Source: Treponema sp. UBA4267
GTDB taxonomy: Bacteria > Spirochaetota > Spirochaetia > Treponematales > Treponemataceae
Length of the DNA: 64,000 bases
Direction: 5' to 3'
Assembly (NCBI GenBank): GCA_002395155.1
Contig: DGWD01000042.1
Span: 62,001-126,000 of the forward strand
A model generated the notes under the pieces. That model saw only the letters and a program-made list of their open reading frames with translations. It ran no database searches and was not told where the DNA came from. Made by a program: the position numbers and the translations under genes. The first letter of the stretch is position 1; each line of letters opens with the position of its first letter. Positions 1 through 8,529 of the stretch are shown one piece after another.

Positions 1-798
1 AAAATTCAAACTGAACTTGTAAGCGACTCTAAAGCATCTGAAGCAGAAATTCTTACAGCCTACCAGAAGGGCCTTGATTATAATATTGAAGCTGTAAAAT
101 ATAAGGATCATCTTCTTATTACAATTGCAAACAAATTCACCAGCTATAAATTTATAATTGCCCTAAACGATGCATCCCACTATGCATACCTTGCCCTAAC
201 AGGTCAAAACTGTACTCTCAGTAATTTTGAAATTGTGAAGGACAAAGACCCTATCGACAAAAACTATATTCCTAGAATTGCTCCAGAAACCAGCTACATT
301 AATGGACCTGAAGGCGACCTGCCAAACATCCAAATTGACGGTTGGCGTACAAATGCAAGTAAGGGAATCCCTATTAAAAATAATACGGAAATTAGCTTCC
401 ATACACAAAGTCTCCCAACAGCCCGTTTAATCTGGCATTGTCCTTTTATCAGTCTTTTCTATTCAGATAACCAAATGATAGGCGGACCAAACTTCCGCGA
501 ATTTGTATTAATTAGAATAGATGGAGAAAACTGGGAATCTTACGACTGGTCTAAAAACACCATCATCATAAATAAAAACGAAACTTTCGAAGGCTGGGAA
601 TCTTGGAAAGCTTTAAACAAAGCCGGAATGGATTGTCACGTTTCTATAAAACGCGAAGGCCAAAAAATTACCGTTTTTACCGAAAATGCGGGTATTGCTA
701 TAAGAAGTGTTTCTATTCTTAGTGAAGATCAGCCAATTGTGTATGCCGCCCTTACCGGTGACCAGTGTGCAATTACAAATATTAGGATAAAGGAATAA
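1..798 (+). CDS. Unrecognised protein, C-terminal part, with internal repeat
   Basis: The reading frame is open from the first base to the stop at 796-798 (265 codons), so the gene begins left of the window and the GTG at 235 is only an internal codon. I do not recognise the family. Two related units are visible: one ends YLALTGQNCTLSNFEIVK (window residues about 62-79) and one ends YAALTGDQCAITNIRIKE at the C-terminus. Each follows alternating hydrophobic strands, suggesting a duplicated beta-sandwich-like module. No membrane segment or catalytic motif stands out in this part. It converges on the tetR gene with only seven bases between them. Confidence 0.7.
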   Translation, partial: KIQTELVSDSKASEAEILTAYQKGLDYNIEAVKYKDHLLITIANKFTSYKFIIALNDASHYAYLALTGQNCTLSNFEIVKDKDPIDKNYIPRIAPETSYINGPEGDLPNIQIDGWRTNASKGIPIKNNTEISFHTQSLPTARLIWHCPFISLFYSDNQMIGGPNFREFVLIRIDGENWESYDWSKNTIIINKNETFEGWESWKALNKAGMDCHVSIKREGQKITVFTENAGIAIRSVSILSEDQPIVYAALTGDQCAITNIRIKE

Positions 799-805
799 AC
801 TTCTT

Positions 806-1405
806 TTATAAGCCTTTCTTAACTGCTTCTTCCAAAACGGACTTTAGGGACACTGTAAAAAAAGTTTGCAGACAGTCTTTAAAAGTTTCTTTATCTAAAT
901 CGGAAGTATGCTTAATATACCAGATAATTTGGGTACTCAAAAGATCGGTATATGAATAGCCAACAAAACTCTTCAAATCTTCCGAAAACTTTATATCATT
1001 TTCGTTTCCATAAAAATCAATTGTTGCACGGACAAAATTGTAAATATCCTTCTGAAATATATTTTTTAAGTCCTGCTCCCCCAAAGATTCATAAGCACAC
1101 TGACAAAGAGGAATATTTTTATCAATATAATCCAGAACAAAATCCAGAGCCTGAGGAATTAAAGCATTTGCATTTCTAAAGGACTCTGCAATATTCTGAA
1201 CTTCCTGACTGTATGTAAAATAAAGCAGGTCATAGTTATTTTCAAAATGATAATAGAAGGTATTTCTATTTATATTGCATTCAGCCACTATATCCTGCAC
1301 AGTGATTTTGGAAAATGGCCTGTCCTTAATCAATTTTTTTAAAGCCTGTGCCATCAAAAGCTTAGTTTCAGAAGGATTTTCGTTCATGTAATAATTATTA
1401 GACAT
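806..1405 (-). CDS. TetR/AcrR-family transcriptional regulator
   Basis: This is probably the local repressor of the export operon that diverges from it. Residues about 10-60 form a TetR-type DNA-binding domain, with the helix-turn-helix around KITVQDIVAECNINRNTFYY. The rest is a helical ligand-binding and dimerisation domain of about 140 residues. I chose the ATG at 1405. A TTG six bases upstream and an ATG at 1387 are alternatives, and none has a strong ribosome binding site. Divergence from adaptor/pump/TolC genes is the usual arrangement for a repressor of its own efflux system. The ligand cannot be predicted. Confidence 0.85.
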   Translation of the reverse strand: MSNNYYMNENPSETKLLMAQALKKLIKDRPFSKITVQDIVAECNINRNTFYYHFENNYDLLYFTYSQEVQNIAESFRNANALIPQALDFVLDYIDKNIPLCQCAYESLGEQDLKNIFQKDIYNFVRATIDFYGNENDIKFSEDLKSFVGYSYTDLLSTQIIWYIKHTSDLDKETFKDCLQTFFTVSLKSVLEEAVKKGL

Positions 1406-1422
1406 CTGCAAGAATTTGTCTA

Positions 1423-1451
1423 TTGTCGAGGCAACTACTTTTTATTAAATT
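1423..1451 (+). promoter_or_regulatory. Possible promoter and TetR operator of the export operon
   Basis: In the 87 bp between the divergent genes, TTGTCG (1423-1428) and TAAATT (1446-1451) are 17 bp apart and could be -35 and -10 elements for the adaptor gene. The imperfect palindrome TTGTCGAGGCAA (1423-1434) overlaps the -35 element, where a TetR-type repressor could bind. This rests on pattern only. Confidence 0.3.
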
Positions 1452-1492
1452 TCAAACTAACAAGACTACAAAAATCATTATCTGGAATCGCT

Positions 1493-2611
1493 ATGAACTC
1501 GTCATTTTTTAAAAACAAATTCTTTCGCTACATACTCTTCGGCCTTATGGCTCTTATCTTTGTATTTTTAATTATTCTGGTAACCCGTAAAAAACCGGTG
1601 CCAGAAAAAGAAGAAAACCTGCCTTCCGTTGTCATTCAAAAACCAAGCACCGGAAAACTGGTAGAAGCAGTTACCATTTCGGGCTATGTAGAAGCAAAAG
1701 ACATGATTCCAGTAGTACCTTTTGTTTCAGGAACAATTACAGAATACCCTGCACGTGCGGGAGACTTTGTTACAAAAGATACCTTACTTGCAAAAATAGA
1801 CGATGCACCTTTCCGACAGCAAATGCTACAGGCCGAAGCCGCCTACTTTGCCGCAAAATCAACCTTCGACCGTGTTTCAAATCTTTATAAATCTGGAGCT
1901 ACAACTCAACAAAACTACGATTCAGCAAAAGCCCAGGCCGATGCCTCAAAAGCCCAGTATGACCTGTCAAAACTTCAAGTAGATTATACAGAAGTAAAAG
2001 CCCCTGTTGACGGAACAATTTTAATTGCAGACCAGGCGGTTGGAGGAATTGGAAACCAAAGTCAGCCAGTAGCAGTTCTTGCAGACCTTTCAAATCAGGT
2101 AGTTCGCCTCAAGGTTCCAGAAAAATACTTTGACCTTTTCAATCTTGACCGCGAAAAACTTCAGGTAAAAGTTACACGACCAGCAGAAAAAAACATGTAT
2201 GAAGATGCAGTCACAAGTGCAACTATCGAAAATATTGCCCCATATGTTTCGCCAGAAAGTAAAAACTTTGTTGTAGTCTGCCATCTGGACGAACCAGGCG
2301 ACCGTTTCCGCCCCGGAATGTTTGTAAAAGTTCAGGTAGCCTACAAAAGCTACGAAAACGTGCCCCTTATCAGCCTAAAAGCAAGAAAAATGGATGGTTC
2401 TTTCTATATATATGATCAAAATAGCGGAACGGTAAAATATGTAGAAAACACAAACCCTCCAATTGATGAAGAAAATTTTATAGTTCCTCAGGAATATGCA
2501 GATTCCTATATAGTTTTAGATGGCCAGAACTTTGTTTTTGACGGCCAGAAGGTTCGTATTTTTGAAGAAGCCCTGGACCAGGCCAATTCGCAAGTAGGCA
2601 AGGAAAAATAA
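1493..2611 (+). CDS. RND efflux adaptor (membrane fusion protein, HlyD/AcrA type)
   Basis: This is the periplasmic adaptor linking the inner-membrane RND pump (next gene) to the outer-membrane channel. The N-terminus has one membrane anchor (residues about 12-31), with no lipobox seen. A lipoyl half-motif follows around VPFVSGTITEYPARAGDFV, then an Ala- and Gln-rich alpha-hairpin (about 105-165), then the second lipoyl half ending at APVDGTIL and a beta-barrel region. At 372 aa it has the usual length. It lies three bases upstream of the pump gene and diverges from tetR. The substrate is unknown; drugs, lipids or a natural product are all possible. Confidence 0.9.
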   Translation: MNSSFFKNKFFRYILFGLMALIFVFLIILVTRKKPVPEKEENLPSVVIQKPSTGKLVEAVTISGYVEAKDMIPVVPFVSGTITEYPARAGDFVTKDTLLAKIDDAPFRQQMLQAEAAYFAAKSTFDRVSNLYKSGATTQQNYDSAKAQADASKAQYDLSKLQVDYTEVKAPVDGTILIADQAVGGIGNQSQPVAVLADLSNQVVRLKVPEKYFDLFNLDREKLQVKVTRPAEKNMYEDAVTSATIENIAPYVSPESKNFVVVCHLDEPGDRFRPGMFVKVQVAYKSYENVPLISLKARKMDGSFYIYDQNSGTVKYVENTNPPIDEENFIVPQEYADSYIVLDGQNFVFDGQKVRIFEEALDQANSQVGKEK

Positions 2612-2614
2612 AAG

Positions 2615-5600
2615 ATGAAGGTTTCAGAATTTTCAGTAAAGCATCCAATCATCATCACCATGCTGCTCATAGTTCTGCTGGTCTTTGGTTTTTACTCCCT
2701 TAGCGGCATGCGAACAGAATTTATGGAAGATATTTCCATGCCCCAGGCAATTGTTTACACCGTATACCCGGGTGCCAGTGCAGAAGATGTAGAAAGCGAC
2801 ATTACAAAAGTTCTGGAAGATTCCTTTGTAACCCTGCCACATTTTAAAGCCATAGATTCCCAGTCTTCCAATTCCCTCAGCTGGATTACAATTACCTACG
2901 CCGACGGCTACGATCCCTACGACCAGCTGACAGAACTTCGTAACCGAATCTCCGAACTTATGGAGCAACTACCAGACGGCATTTCTGGAGAACCAAGAGC
3001 CCTGGTTGGTGGTATGTCCATGGTTCCTATTATCAGTTTTTCAGCTTCTGCCGGAAACGATACAGCACGCCTTACCCAGTTCCTTCAAGATGAATTGACT
3101 CCTCTTCTTACCCAGATTGATGGAGTTTCCCAAGTTACAATTGAAGGTGGAAAAGAACTTGCCGTAAATATTAAGATTGATGTAGACGCCCTTACTTCTA
3201 AAGGCATTGCAGTGTCTACAGTTTACCAGGTACTTAATTACGGAAATGTAAGTCTTCCTCTAGGATCTGCCAGCTACCAAGACCGTGCAATTCAAGTACG
3301 CTATGCAGGTGGTTTCAATTCCCTCGAAGACATTAAAAATCTTCCTGTTGGAGTTGGAGACGGTTCAACCATTATCCGACTTAGTGATGTAGCAGATGTA
3401 AGTCTTTCTTACCCCGAGGCAAATACCTATGTTTCAGATGGCCGCTACCCTCTTACAATTGTAAATGTAACCAAACGACTTGATGGAGACACAACCAAAA
3501 TTATTAAAAAAGTAAAAGCTGCCATTGCCGAATGTGAAGAAAGCACAAATGGAGCAGTACAATTCCACATCATCAGTGACGACAGCCGACAGGTAAAGGC
3601 TTCTTTAAAGGCCGTAATTCAATCTGGAATACTTGGTGTTGTTTTTGCAGTTTTGGTAATTCTGCTTTTTATGGCAGACTGGCGTGCTACCCTTACAATC
3701 AGCCTTTCAATTCCACTATGTATTTTGTTCAGTCTTATTGGTTTAAGAGTTCTTAATATTTCCCTAAACCTTATGACCCTTTCAGGTCTTGTAATTTCTC
3801 TTGGTATGGTTGTTGATGGCTCCACCGTTATGCTGGACCAAATTTACCGCTACTACAAAAGGCGTGATCAGGAAACTGGTGAACTTGAATATACTGTAAC
3901 ACAATCTATTTATAAGGGTTGGGATGAAGTTTCCGCTTCCATTCTGGCCTCTGCTGCTACAACAATCGTTGTATTCATTCCAATTGCCATGCTTGGCGGT
4001 TTAATCGGAAGCGTACTCCACGCAGTTGCCGTTACCATCATCCTGGCTATTTTTTCTTCATTTTTGGTTGCCGTTGTAATTGTTCCTTATCTACTTAAAA
4101 TATTTCTTTCTGAAAACGGACCAAAAATCCGTTCAAAACCAAGAAAGTTCGACCAGATTATGGGAAAAATCGAACGAGTCTACCGAAAGATTCTGGTCAT
4201 TGCCCTCAAAAATCGGGCATTTGTTTTGCTCATTGCAATATTCCTTCTAGTCTTTTCGGGCTTTATTGCTCTTAGACTTGGAATTGCCTTTATCCCTTCA
4301 ACCGACTCCGGAGATTTTTACATTTCAACAGAATTTCCAATGGGTACCCAAAAGGAACAAACCCATCAAAAAATGCAGGTTGCTCAAGATCTTTTATACA
4401 AATATGTTCCAGAAATCGACAATGTTGTAATTTACGAAGGACAGGGAGATTCTTCAAACTTTTCTTCGGTTTCAACTCCACACTACACCTACACCCACGT
4501 AGTTCTAGTACCTGTTTCTGAACGTAAACGCGATGTCCACGAAATCATGCTGCAAATACAAGAAATTTGGGCCGCAGTTTTACCAGATTCAAAGGTTTCT
4601 GTACAAAATGGTGGTTTCGACAAATTGGTTGGTTACGTTTCAGATGGAGGTGGATACGGAATCACTCTTATTTCGGAAGATTTGAACGTACTTTATCAAA
4701 CTGCTACAAAAATTAAAGACTTCCTGGAAACAGACCCAGAAGTTGTAACTGCAAAACTGGATACAGAATTTGATACCAGCACCATGGTTATTGATATGAG
4801 TCAGGAATATTTGAGTTCACTTGGGATTACCAGTTATGAAGCAGGAATTACTTCTGCCATACTTTTCCAGGGCATGGATTGTGGCCGCTACAAGGATATA
4901 GAAAGTGGAAAACGCTACAATCTCCACATTTCTTCTAATATTACAGACAAAAGTATTACCGCAGATGATATTTCTAACCTGCACATTGTTACCCAGAACG
5001 GACAAGACGTTTCTTTTGCAAATCTTTCTGATATAAGGGTAGAAAAATCAATTTCGCAGATAAACCATTCAGACCGAGCTAAAAAAATTACAATCACTGC
5101 ATCTCTTGTAAGCGAAGACACAAGTGGAGTTTCCCAGAGAGTAAACCAGTTTATTGCAAAAAATCCTCTTCCAAACGGGGTTCATTCAAAAGCCGGCGGT
5201 ATTATGGCTCTTATTGGCGATATGATTACACCAATGATTTCTGCCCTTTTGATAGCAGTCTTCCTGGTATACACAGTTATGGTTATTCAGTTCGAAAAGT
5301 TCCGCCAGCCACTTTTGATTATGGTAACAATTCCATTCTGTTTTATTGGCGTTGTTGCAGGACTTTTAATGTTCGGTTCAACCCTTAACCTGCTTTCACT
5401 TTTAGGTTTAATTTCTTTGGCCGGAGTTGTAGTAAATAACGGAATTATTCTTGTAGACTACATCAATCAGTTACGCAAACGCAGACGAGAAGTTCTGGCC
5501 AAAACAAAAGGTTATCAAGATAAAGATGGCGAATGGCACATTGATTTAAGTGCAGAAGAGGAAGAAGAACTCTTAAAATCCTCTGTTTTGGACGGTTCAG

Positions 5601-5845
5601 CCAGCCGAATTAAACCAATATTTATTACAACTCTTACTACTCTGTTGGGAGACATTCCTATGGCAGTGGCTCAGGGCGAAGGTTCAGAATTGTATGCTTC
5701 AATGGGGCAGGCAATTGCAGGAGGCCTTTTGACTTCCACCTTAATCACCCTTATTTTAATTCCAGTCATTTATTACATGAGTGAAAATAAACATAAAAAA
5801 GCAAAACAAATTTCGAGAGGTACCTATGAAAAAGCTATCCAGTAA
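2615..5845 (+). CDS. RND (HAE1/AcrB-like) efflux transporter
   Basis: This is the proton-driven inner-membrane pump of a tripartite exporter. At 1076 aa it has the full AcrB-like layout: TM1 near residues 12-32, a large periplasmic porter domain, TM2-6 around 335-500, TM7 near 535, a second porter domain, and TM8-12 from about 865. In TM4 the AcrB Asp-Asp pair reads VVDGSTVMLDQ, so the first Asp is kept and the second is Gly. TM10 keeps the family motif VVVNNGIILVDYINQLRKRR. It is co-transcribed with the adaptor, lipoprotein and TolC genes; its last codons overlap the lipoprotein start. Confidence 0.93.
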   Translation: MKVSEFSVKHPIIITMLLIVLLVFGFYSLSGMRTEFMEDISMPQAIVYTVYPGASAEDVESDITKVLEDSFVTLPHFKAIDSQSSNSLSWITITYADGYDPYDQLTELRNRISELMEQLPDGISGEPRALVGGMSMVPIISFSASAGNDTARLTQFLQDELTPLLTQIDGVSQVTIEGGKELAVNIKIDVDALTSKGIAVSTVYQVLNYGNVSLPLGSASYQDRAIQVRYAGGFNSLEDIKNLPVGVGDGSTIIRLSDVADVSLSYPEANTYVSDGRYPLTIVNVTKRLDGDTTKIIKKVKAAIAECEESTNGAVQFHIISDDSRQVKASLKAVIQSGILGVVFAVLVILLFMADWRATLTISLSIPLCILFSLIGLRVLNISLNLMTLSGLVISLGMVVDGSTVMLDQIYRYYKRRDQETGELEYTVTQSIYKGWDEVSASILASAATTIVVFIPIAMLGGLIGSVLHAVAVTIILAIFSSFLVAVVIVPYLLKIFLSENGPKIRSKPRKFDQIMGKIERVYRKILVIALKNRAFVLLIAIFLLVFSGFIALRLGIAFIPSTDSGDFYISTEFPMGTQKEQTHQKMQVAQDLLYKYVPEIDNVVIYEGQGDSSNFSSVSTPHYTYTHVVLVPVSERKRDVHEIMLQIQEIWAAVLPDSKVSVQNGGFDKLVGYVSDGGGYGITLISEDLNVLYQTATKIKDFLETDPEVVTAKLDTEFDTSTMVIDMSQEYLSSLGITSYEAGITSAILFQGMDCGRYKDIESGKRYNLHISSNITDKSITADDISNLHIVTQNGQDVSFANLSDIRVEKSISQINHSDRAKKITITASLVSEDTSGVSQRVNQFIAKNPLPNGVHSKAGGIMALIGDMITPMISALLIAVFLVYTVMVIQFEKFRQPLLIMVTIPFCFIGVVAGLLMFGSTLNLLSLLGLISLAGVVVNNGIILVDYINQLRKRRREVLAKTKGYQDKDGEWHIDLSAEEEEELLKSSVLDGSASRIKPIFITTLTTLLGDIPMAVAQGEGSELYASMGQAIAGGLLTSTLITLILIPVIYYMSENKHKKAKQISRGTYEKAIQ

Positions 5846-6995
5846 AATTTTTAAAATAAGTGCAATTTTAGCAGCAGGACTTTTATTTTCTTCCTGCTAC
5901 TCTGTTTTCAGCGGTGGAACTGGAGGCATGATTGTAGATGCAGAAAGTACCACAACTCCAAAAACAGGCATTTCAAATGTAGACGTTTATGCTTACACAG
6001 ATTGCCTGGTTCGAGATTTAGACTATTTAGCTTGGAAAGAAGGAAGCGTTTTTACTCCATCAAACTCCTACTACGGCCACACAACAACAGGTACAGACGG
6101 AAGTTTTACAATTTCAAAACTCGTTTGGAAAGAAGAACAGCCTGATTTTGGAAGAGATGCCGACTTTACCACAATTTATCTTTTGTACTACCACGAAAAA
6201 TACGGCCTGACCAAAGATGCAACCGTCATCATTTCTGACTCAACAAATTCTACAGTTTATGCAGAACTTACCTCTATCAGAAAAACAACTGCTCTTAATA
6301 TAAATATTTATGATGCCGCAACTTCCAGCCTTACCACAAATAATGTACTGGTTAAGGTGACCGTTCCTCAATCTACGGATACAATAACAGCGGAAGCTAA
6401 AGTTTATGAATCAACAATCAGTGGAAGCGGAACAATCGATATCTCATATCCTCGCTGGAAAAATGATGAAGACAAGGCTTCTGGAAAAGAAATGACTCCT
6501 ACAATCAGCATTAGCTATGCCCAGAGTGCCGACGAAATTACTTGGAAAGCCTGTGCAAATGGAGATAATGCCGATGGAAACTACGCATTTTTAGATAACA
6601 CCTCTCCAATCACAAAAACAATTCAGAACAACAATTATTCAATATCACTTTATGGAAAATCGACAAAACTTTCCCTGCCAACTGTAGACGGATACTACGG
6701 CGACAGAACTTCAGTCACAAGCGATGGAAAAATAATTAAGATGATGGGAAAAGATGCCAGCGGAAACTTTACAATCGACTGTGGAGAAACAACAACAAGT
6801 GCTCGTACAATTGGAACAAGTGGTAACCAAGATCACGGATATTTTAGCGGACTTGGAAGTGGAGCTACCTGGACAGATACAACTTACACCGGAAAATACG
6901 CCACAATTGATGTTAAATTTTATGCAGATGGAAGTGACACAGGAACTGAAAGAACCTTCCGCAGCGACACAAATTCCTATACCGTCAATTTCTAA
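5826..6995 (+). CDS. Lipoprotein with carboxypeptidase-regulatory-like domain, export-operon associated
   Basis: Translation most likely starts at the ATG at 5826 (ribosome binding site GAGAGG), inside the end of the pump gene, giving 389 aa. The in-frame extension upstream to 5781 would bury the signal peptide. The N-terminus MKKLSSKIFKISAILAAGLL leads into the lipobox LFSSC. The next 100 residues (SNVDVYAYTD, GHTTTGTDGSFTISKL) resemble CarboxypepD_reg/SdrD-B-like beta-sandwich folds with a 'change then elaborate' pattern. The remainder is Thr/Ser-rich and unrecognised. Its position between pump and TolC genes suggests an accessory or outer-membrane partner of this exporter. The function is not known. 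Confidence 0.8.
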   Translation: MKKLSSKIFKISAILAAGLLFSSCYSVFSGGTGGMIVDAESTTTPKTGISNVDVYAYTDCLVRDLDYLAWKEGSVFTPSNSYYGHTTTGTDGSFTISKLVWKEEQPDFGRDADFTTIYLLYYHEKYGLTKDATVIISDSTNSTVYAELTSIRKTTALNINIYDAATSSLTTNNVLVKVTVPQSTDTITAEAKVYESTISGSGTIDISYPRWKNDEDKASGKEMTPTISISYAQSADEITWKACANGDNADGNYAFLDNTSPITKTIQNNNYSISLYGKSTKLSLPTVDGYYGDRTSVTSDGKIIKMMGKDASGNFTIDCGETTTSARTIGTSGNQDHGYFSGLGSGATWTDTTYTGKYATIDVKFYADGSDTGTERTFRSDTNSYTVNF

Positions 6996-7005
6996 GGACA
7001 TGCAG

Positions 7006-8436
7006 ATGAAGAAAAAAGGAAAAATTCTTCTAACATTTGTTATATTCTCTATAATGCAAAGCGGATGGGGACAGACCCCTGAACAAACTCCTGAAGCTAC
7101 AAGTGAAACATACACCCTGGAAAGCCTTTTGGATGCAACAAAACAAAATCATCCTGAATTGCTAAAACTCCAGGAAGAATATAAAAGAAGCCTTTTAGAT
7201 GTTCAGGATGCCTGGTGGGCTCTTGGACCAACAGTAGACATGCAGATAAGCGGAACTTATATGGTAAATCCTCCAGTAGGTCCAGTTTATCTCAATGTAG
7301 ATGAACTTTTGAACTCCATCTCCTGGGGTAGCATAAAACCTACAAGCAATGGTCAGTATGTAAAAGTTTTTGATGGGATGGAAAACACCCTTTACAATAT
7401 ACAGTTGGGTTTAACCCAGCCTATTTTCACCTGGGGAAAAATTACAAACGCTATTAAACTTTACAAACAAATATCCAATATCAAACAGAATCAAATTACC
7501 CAGCAGAGTCAGCAGTTAGAAACAGAACTTAAAACACGATTAATCAGCCTTTATTACCTCAAAAATATTCTGGCGGTTATAGATGAAGAAGAAGGCTATA
7601 CCAGCCGCATGGTTCAAGTAAGCGAAGAAGCCGAAAAATCGGGAATGCTTTTGCATCAGGAGGTTGTTGATGCGAAAATTCAGGCAAAAGAGCTGGAAAT
7701 AGCCCGCCAGGACTTAAAAGAACAAATTACAAACCAGCTGTTGGAATTGGAAAGAACCAGCGGAATAAGTGGACTGAGTCTGGACAATATCGACTATAAT
7801 TTTGTCACAGACTTTATTACAGAATTTGAACAGCTTTTAGCCCAAGACCCTGATAAATTGGAGGAAGTAATTCTTTCTGGCAATCAAACCTCCATCAAAA
7901 TGCTTACTCAATTACAAGACATTAGCAAAACCGCCGAAGAAATTGCCAAAGGCTACGAAAACTGGAAACCAGACTTTGCCTTGCAAATGACTGGCGGCTA
8001 TTCTGGTTCACGAGTTCCATTTTTTGAACCTAACTATCTACGAAAAGACGACTATTCGCTCAACATTTCAATCGGTATAAAGACCACCATCTGGGATGGC
8101 GGTAAAAAAATCCGCGATGTTTCACGCAAAAAAAGTGAAGTTCAAACAGCACAAATAAACAAAGACGACGCCCGCTCCAACCTTGCACAAACCTTTAAAA
8201 CACAATGGAACGCCGCTCAAGTCTGCAACATGAAAATCGAGTACCAGGATCTCAAAATTGAGTCAGCAAGTGGAAAAATTGCTCAAAAACAACAGATTTA
8301 TGAATCTGGCTATGGCTCAGAAAACGATTTACTTTCTGCAAAAATCGAACGCTGCAACGCACAAATAGAAAAAGAAAAACAAGCCCTTTCCCGTGCTGCT
8401 GCATGTTTGACAATTGAGTTTTTACTGGAAAAGTAG
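7006..8436 (+). CDS. TolC-like outer-membrane efflux protein
   Basis: This is the outer-membrane channel of the tripartite exporter. I chose the ATG at 7006 because AAGGA at 6994-6998 is well placed for it. A long in-frame extension to 6754 overlaps the lipoprotein gene and is unlikely to be translated. A signal peptide (MKKKGKILLTFVIFSIMQSG) is followed by two outer-membrane-efflux repeats (about 40-230 and 250-470), rich in long amphipathic helices with Gln and Glu. A 14 bp palindromic motif (7067-7080) falls at the predicted signal cleavage region and encodes GQTP. It is the last gene of the operon. Confidence 0.88.
   Translation: MKKKGKILLTFVIFSIMQSGWGQTPEQTPEATSETYTLESLLDATKQNHPELLKLQEEYKRSLLDVQDAWWALGPTVDMQISGTYMVNPPVGPVYLNVDELLNSISWGSIKPTSNGQYVKVFDGMENTLYNIQLGLTQPIFTWGKITNAIKLYKQISNIKQNQITQQSQQLETELKTRLISLYYLKNILAVIDEEEGYTSRMVQVSEEAEKSGMLLHQEVVDAKIQAKELEIARQDLKEQITNQLLELERTSGISGLSLDNIDYNFVTDFITEFEQLLAQDPDKLEEVILSGNQTSIKMLTQLQDISKTAEEIAKGYENWKPDFALQMTGGYSGSRVPFFEPNYLRKDDYSLNISIGIKTTIWDGGKKIRDVSRKKSEVQTAQINKDDARSNLAQTFKTQWNAAQVCNMKIEYQDLKIESASGKIAQKQQIYESGYGSENDLLSAKIERCNAQIEKEKQALSRAAACLTIEFLLEK
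7067..7080. repeat. Dispersed palindromic motif, copy in tolC
   Basis: GGGGACAGACCCCT is one copy of a motif that recurs in the window (consensus about AGGGGTCTGTCCCCT or its complement). It lies in frame within the start of the TolC-like gene. Confidence 0.7.
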
Positions 8437-8463
8437 TTTTGACGCCTTGAGCCTTAATCCCAT

Positions 8464-8491
8464 TAAACATTTTCAGCTCCACTGCCGATAA
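8464..8491 (+). promoter_or_regulatory. Sigma-28 (FliA)-type promoter of the chemosensory-cyclase operon
   Basis: TAAA (8464-8467) is separated by 16 bp from GCCGATAA (8484-8491). The second element is identical to the classical flagellar sigma-28 -10 element, and the consensus spacing is 15. It lies 38 bp upstream of the MCP start codon, which has AGGAGA as ribosome binding site. It would place the operon under the flagellar regulon, with the FlgM-like protein encoded at 38534 as a possible antagonist of the sigma factor. Confidence 0.7.
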
Positions 8492-8529
8492 TCTAAGGGT
8501 ATAGTCATAGATTCAGGAGATTATCGTTT

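Noticed and set aside
5781..5825. Upstream start for the lipoprotein gene
   Set aside because: It would place 15 charged residues before the lipoprotein signal; GAGAGG precedes the ATG at 5826.
6754..7005. In-frame upstream extension of the TolC-like ORF
   Set aside because: It overlaps the end of the lipoprotein gene in another frame and would bury the signal peptide; the AAGGA site favours the ATG at 7006.
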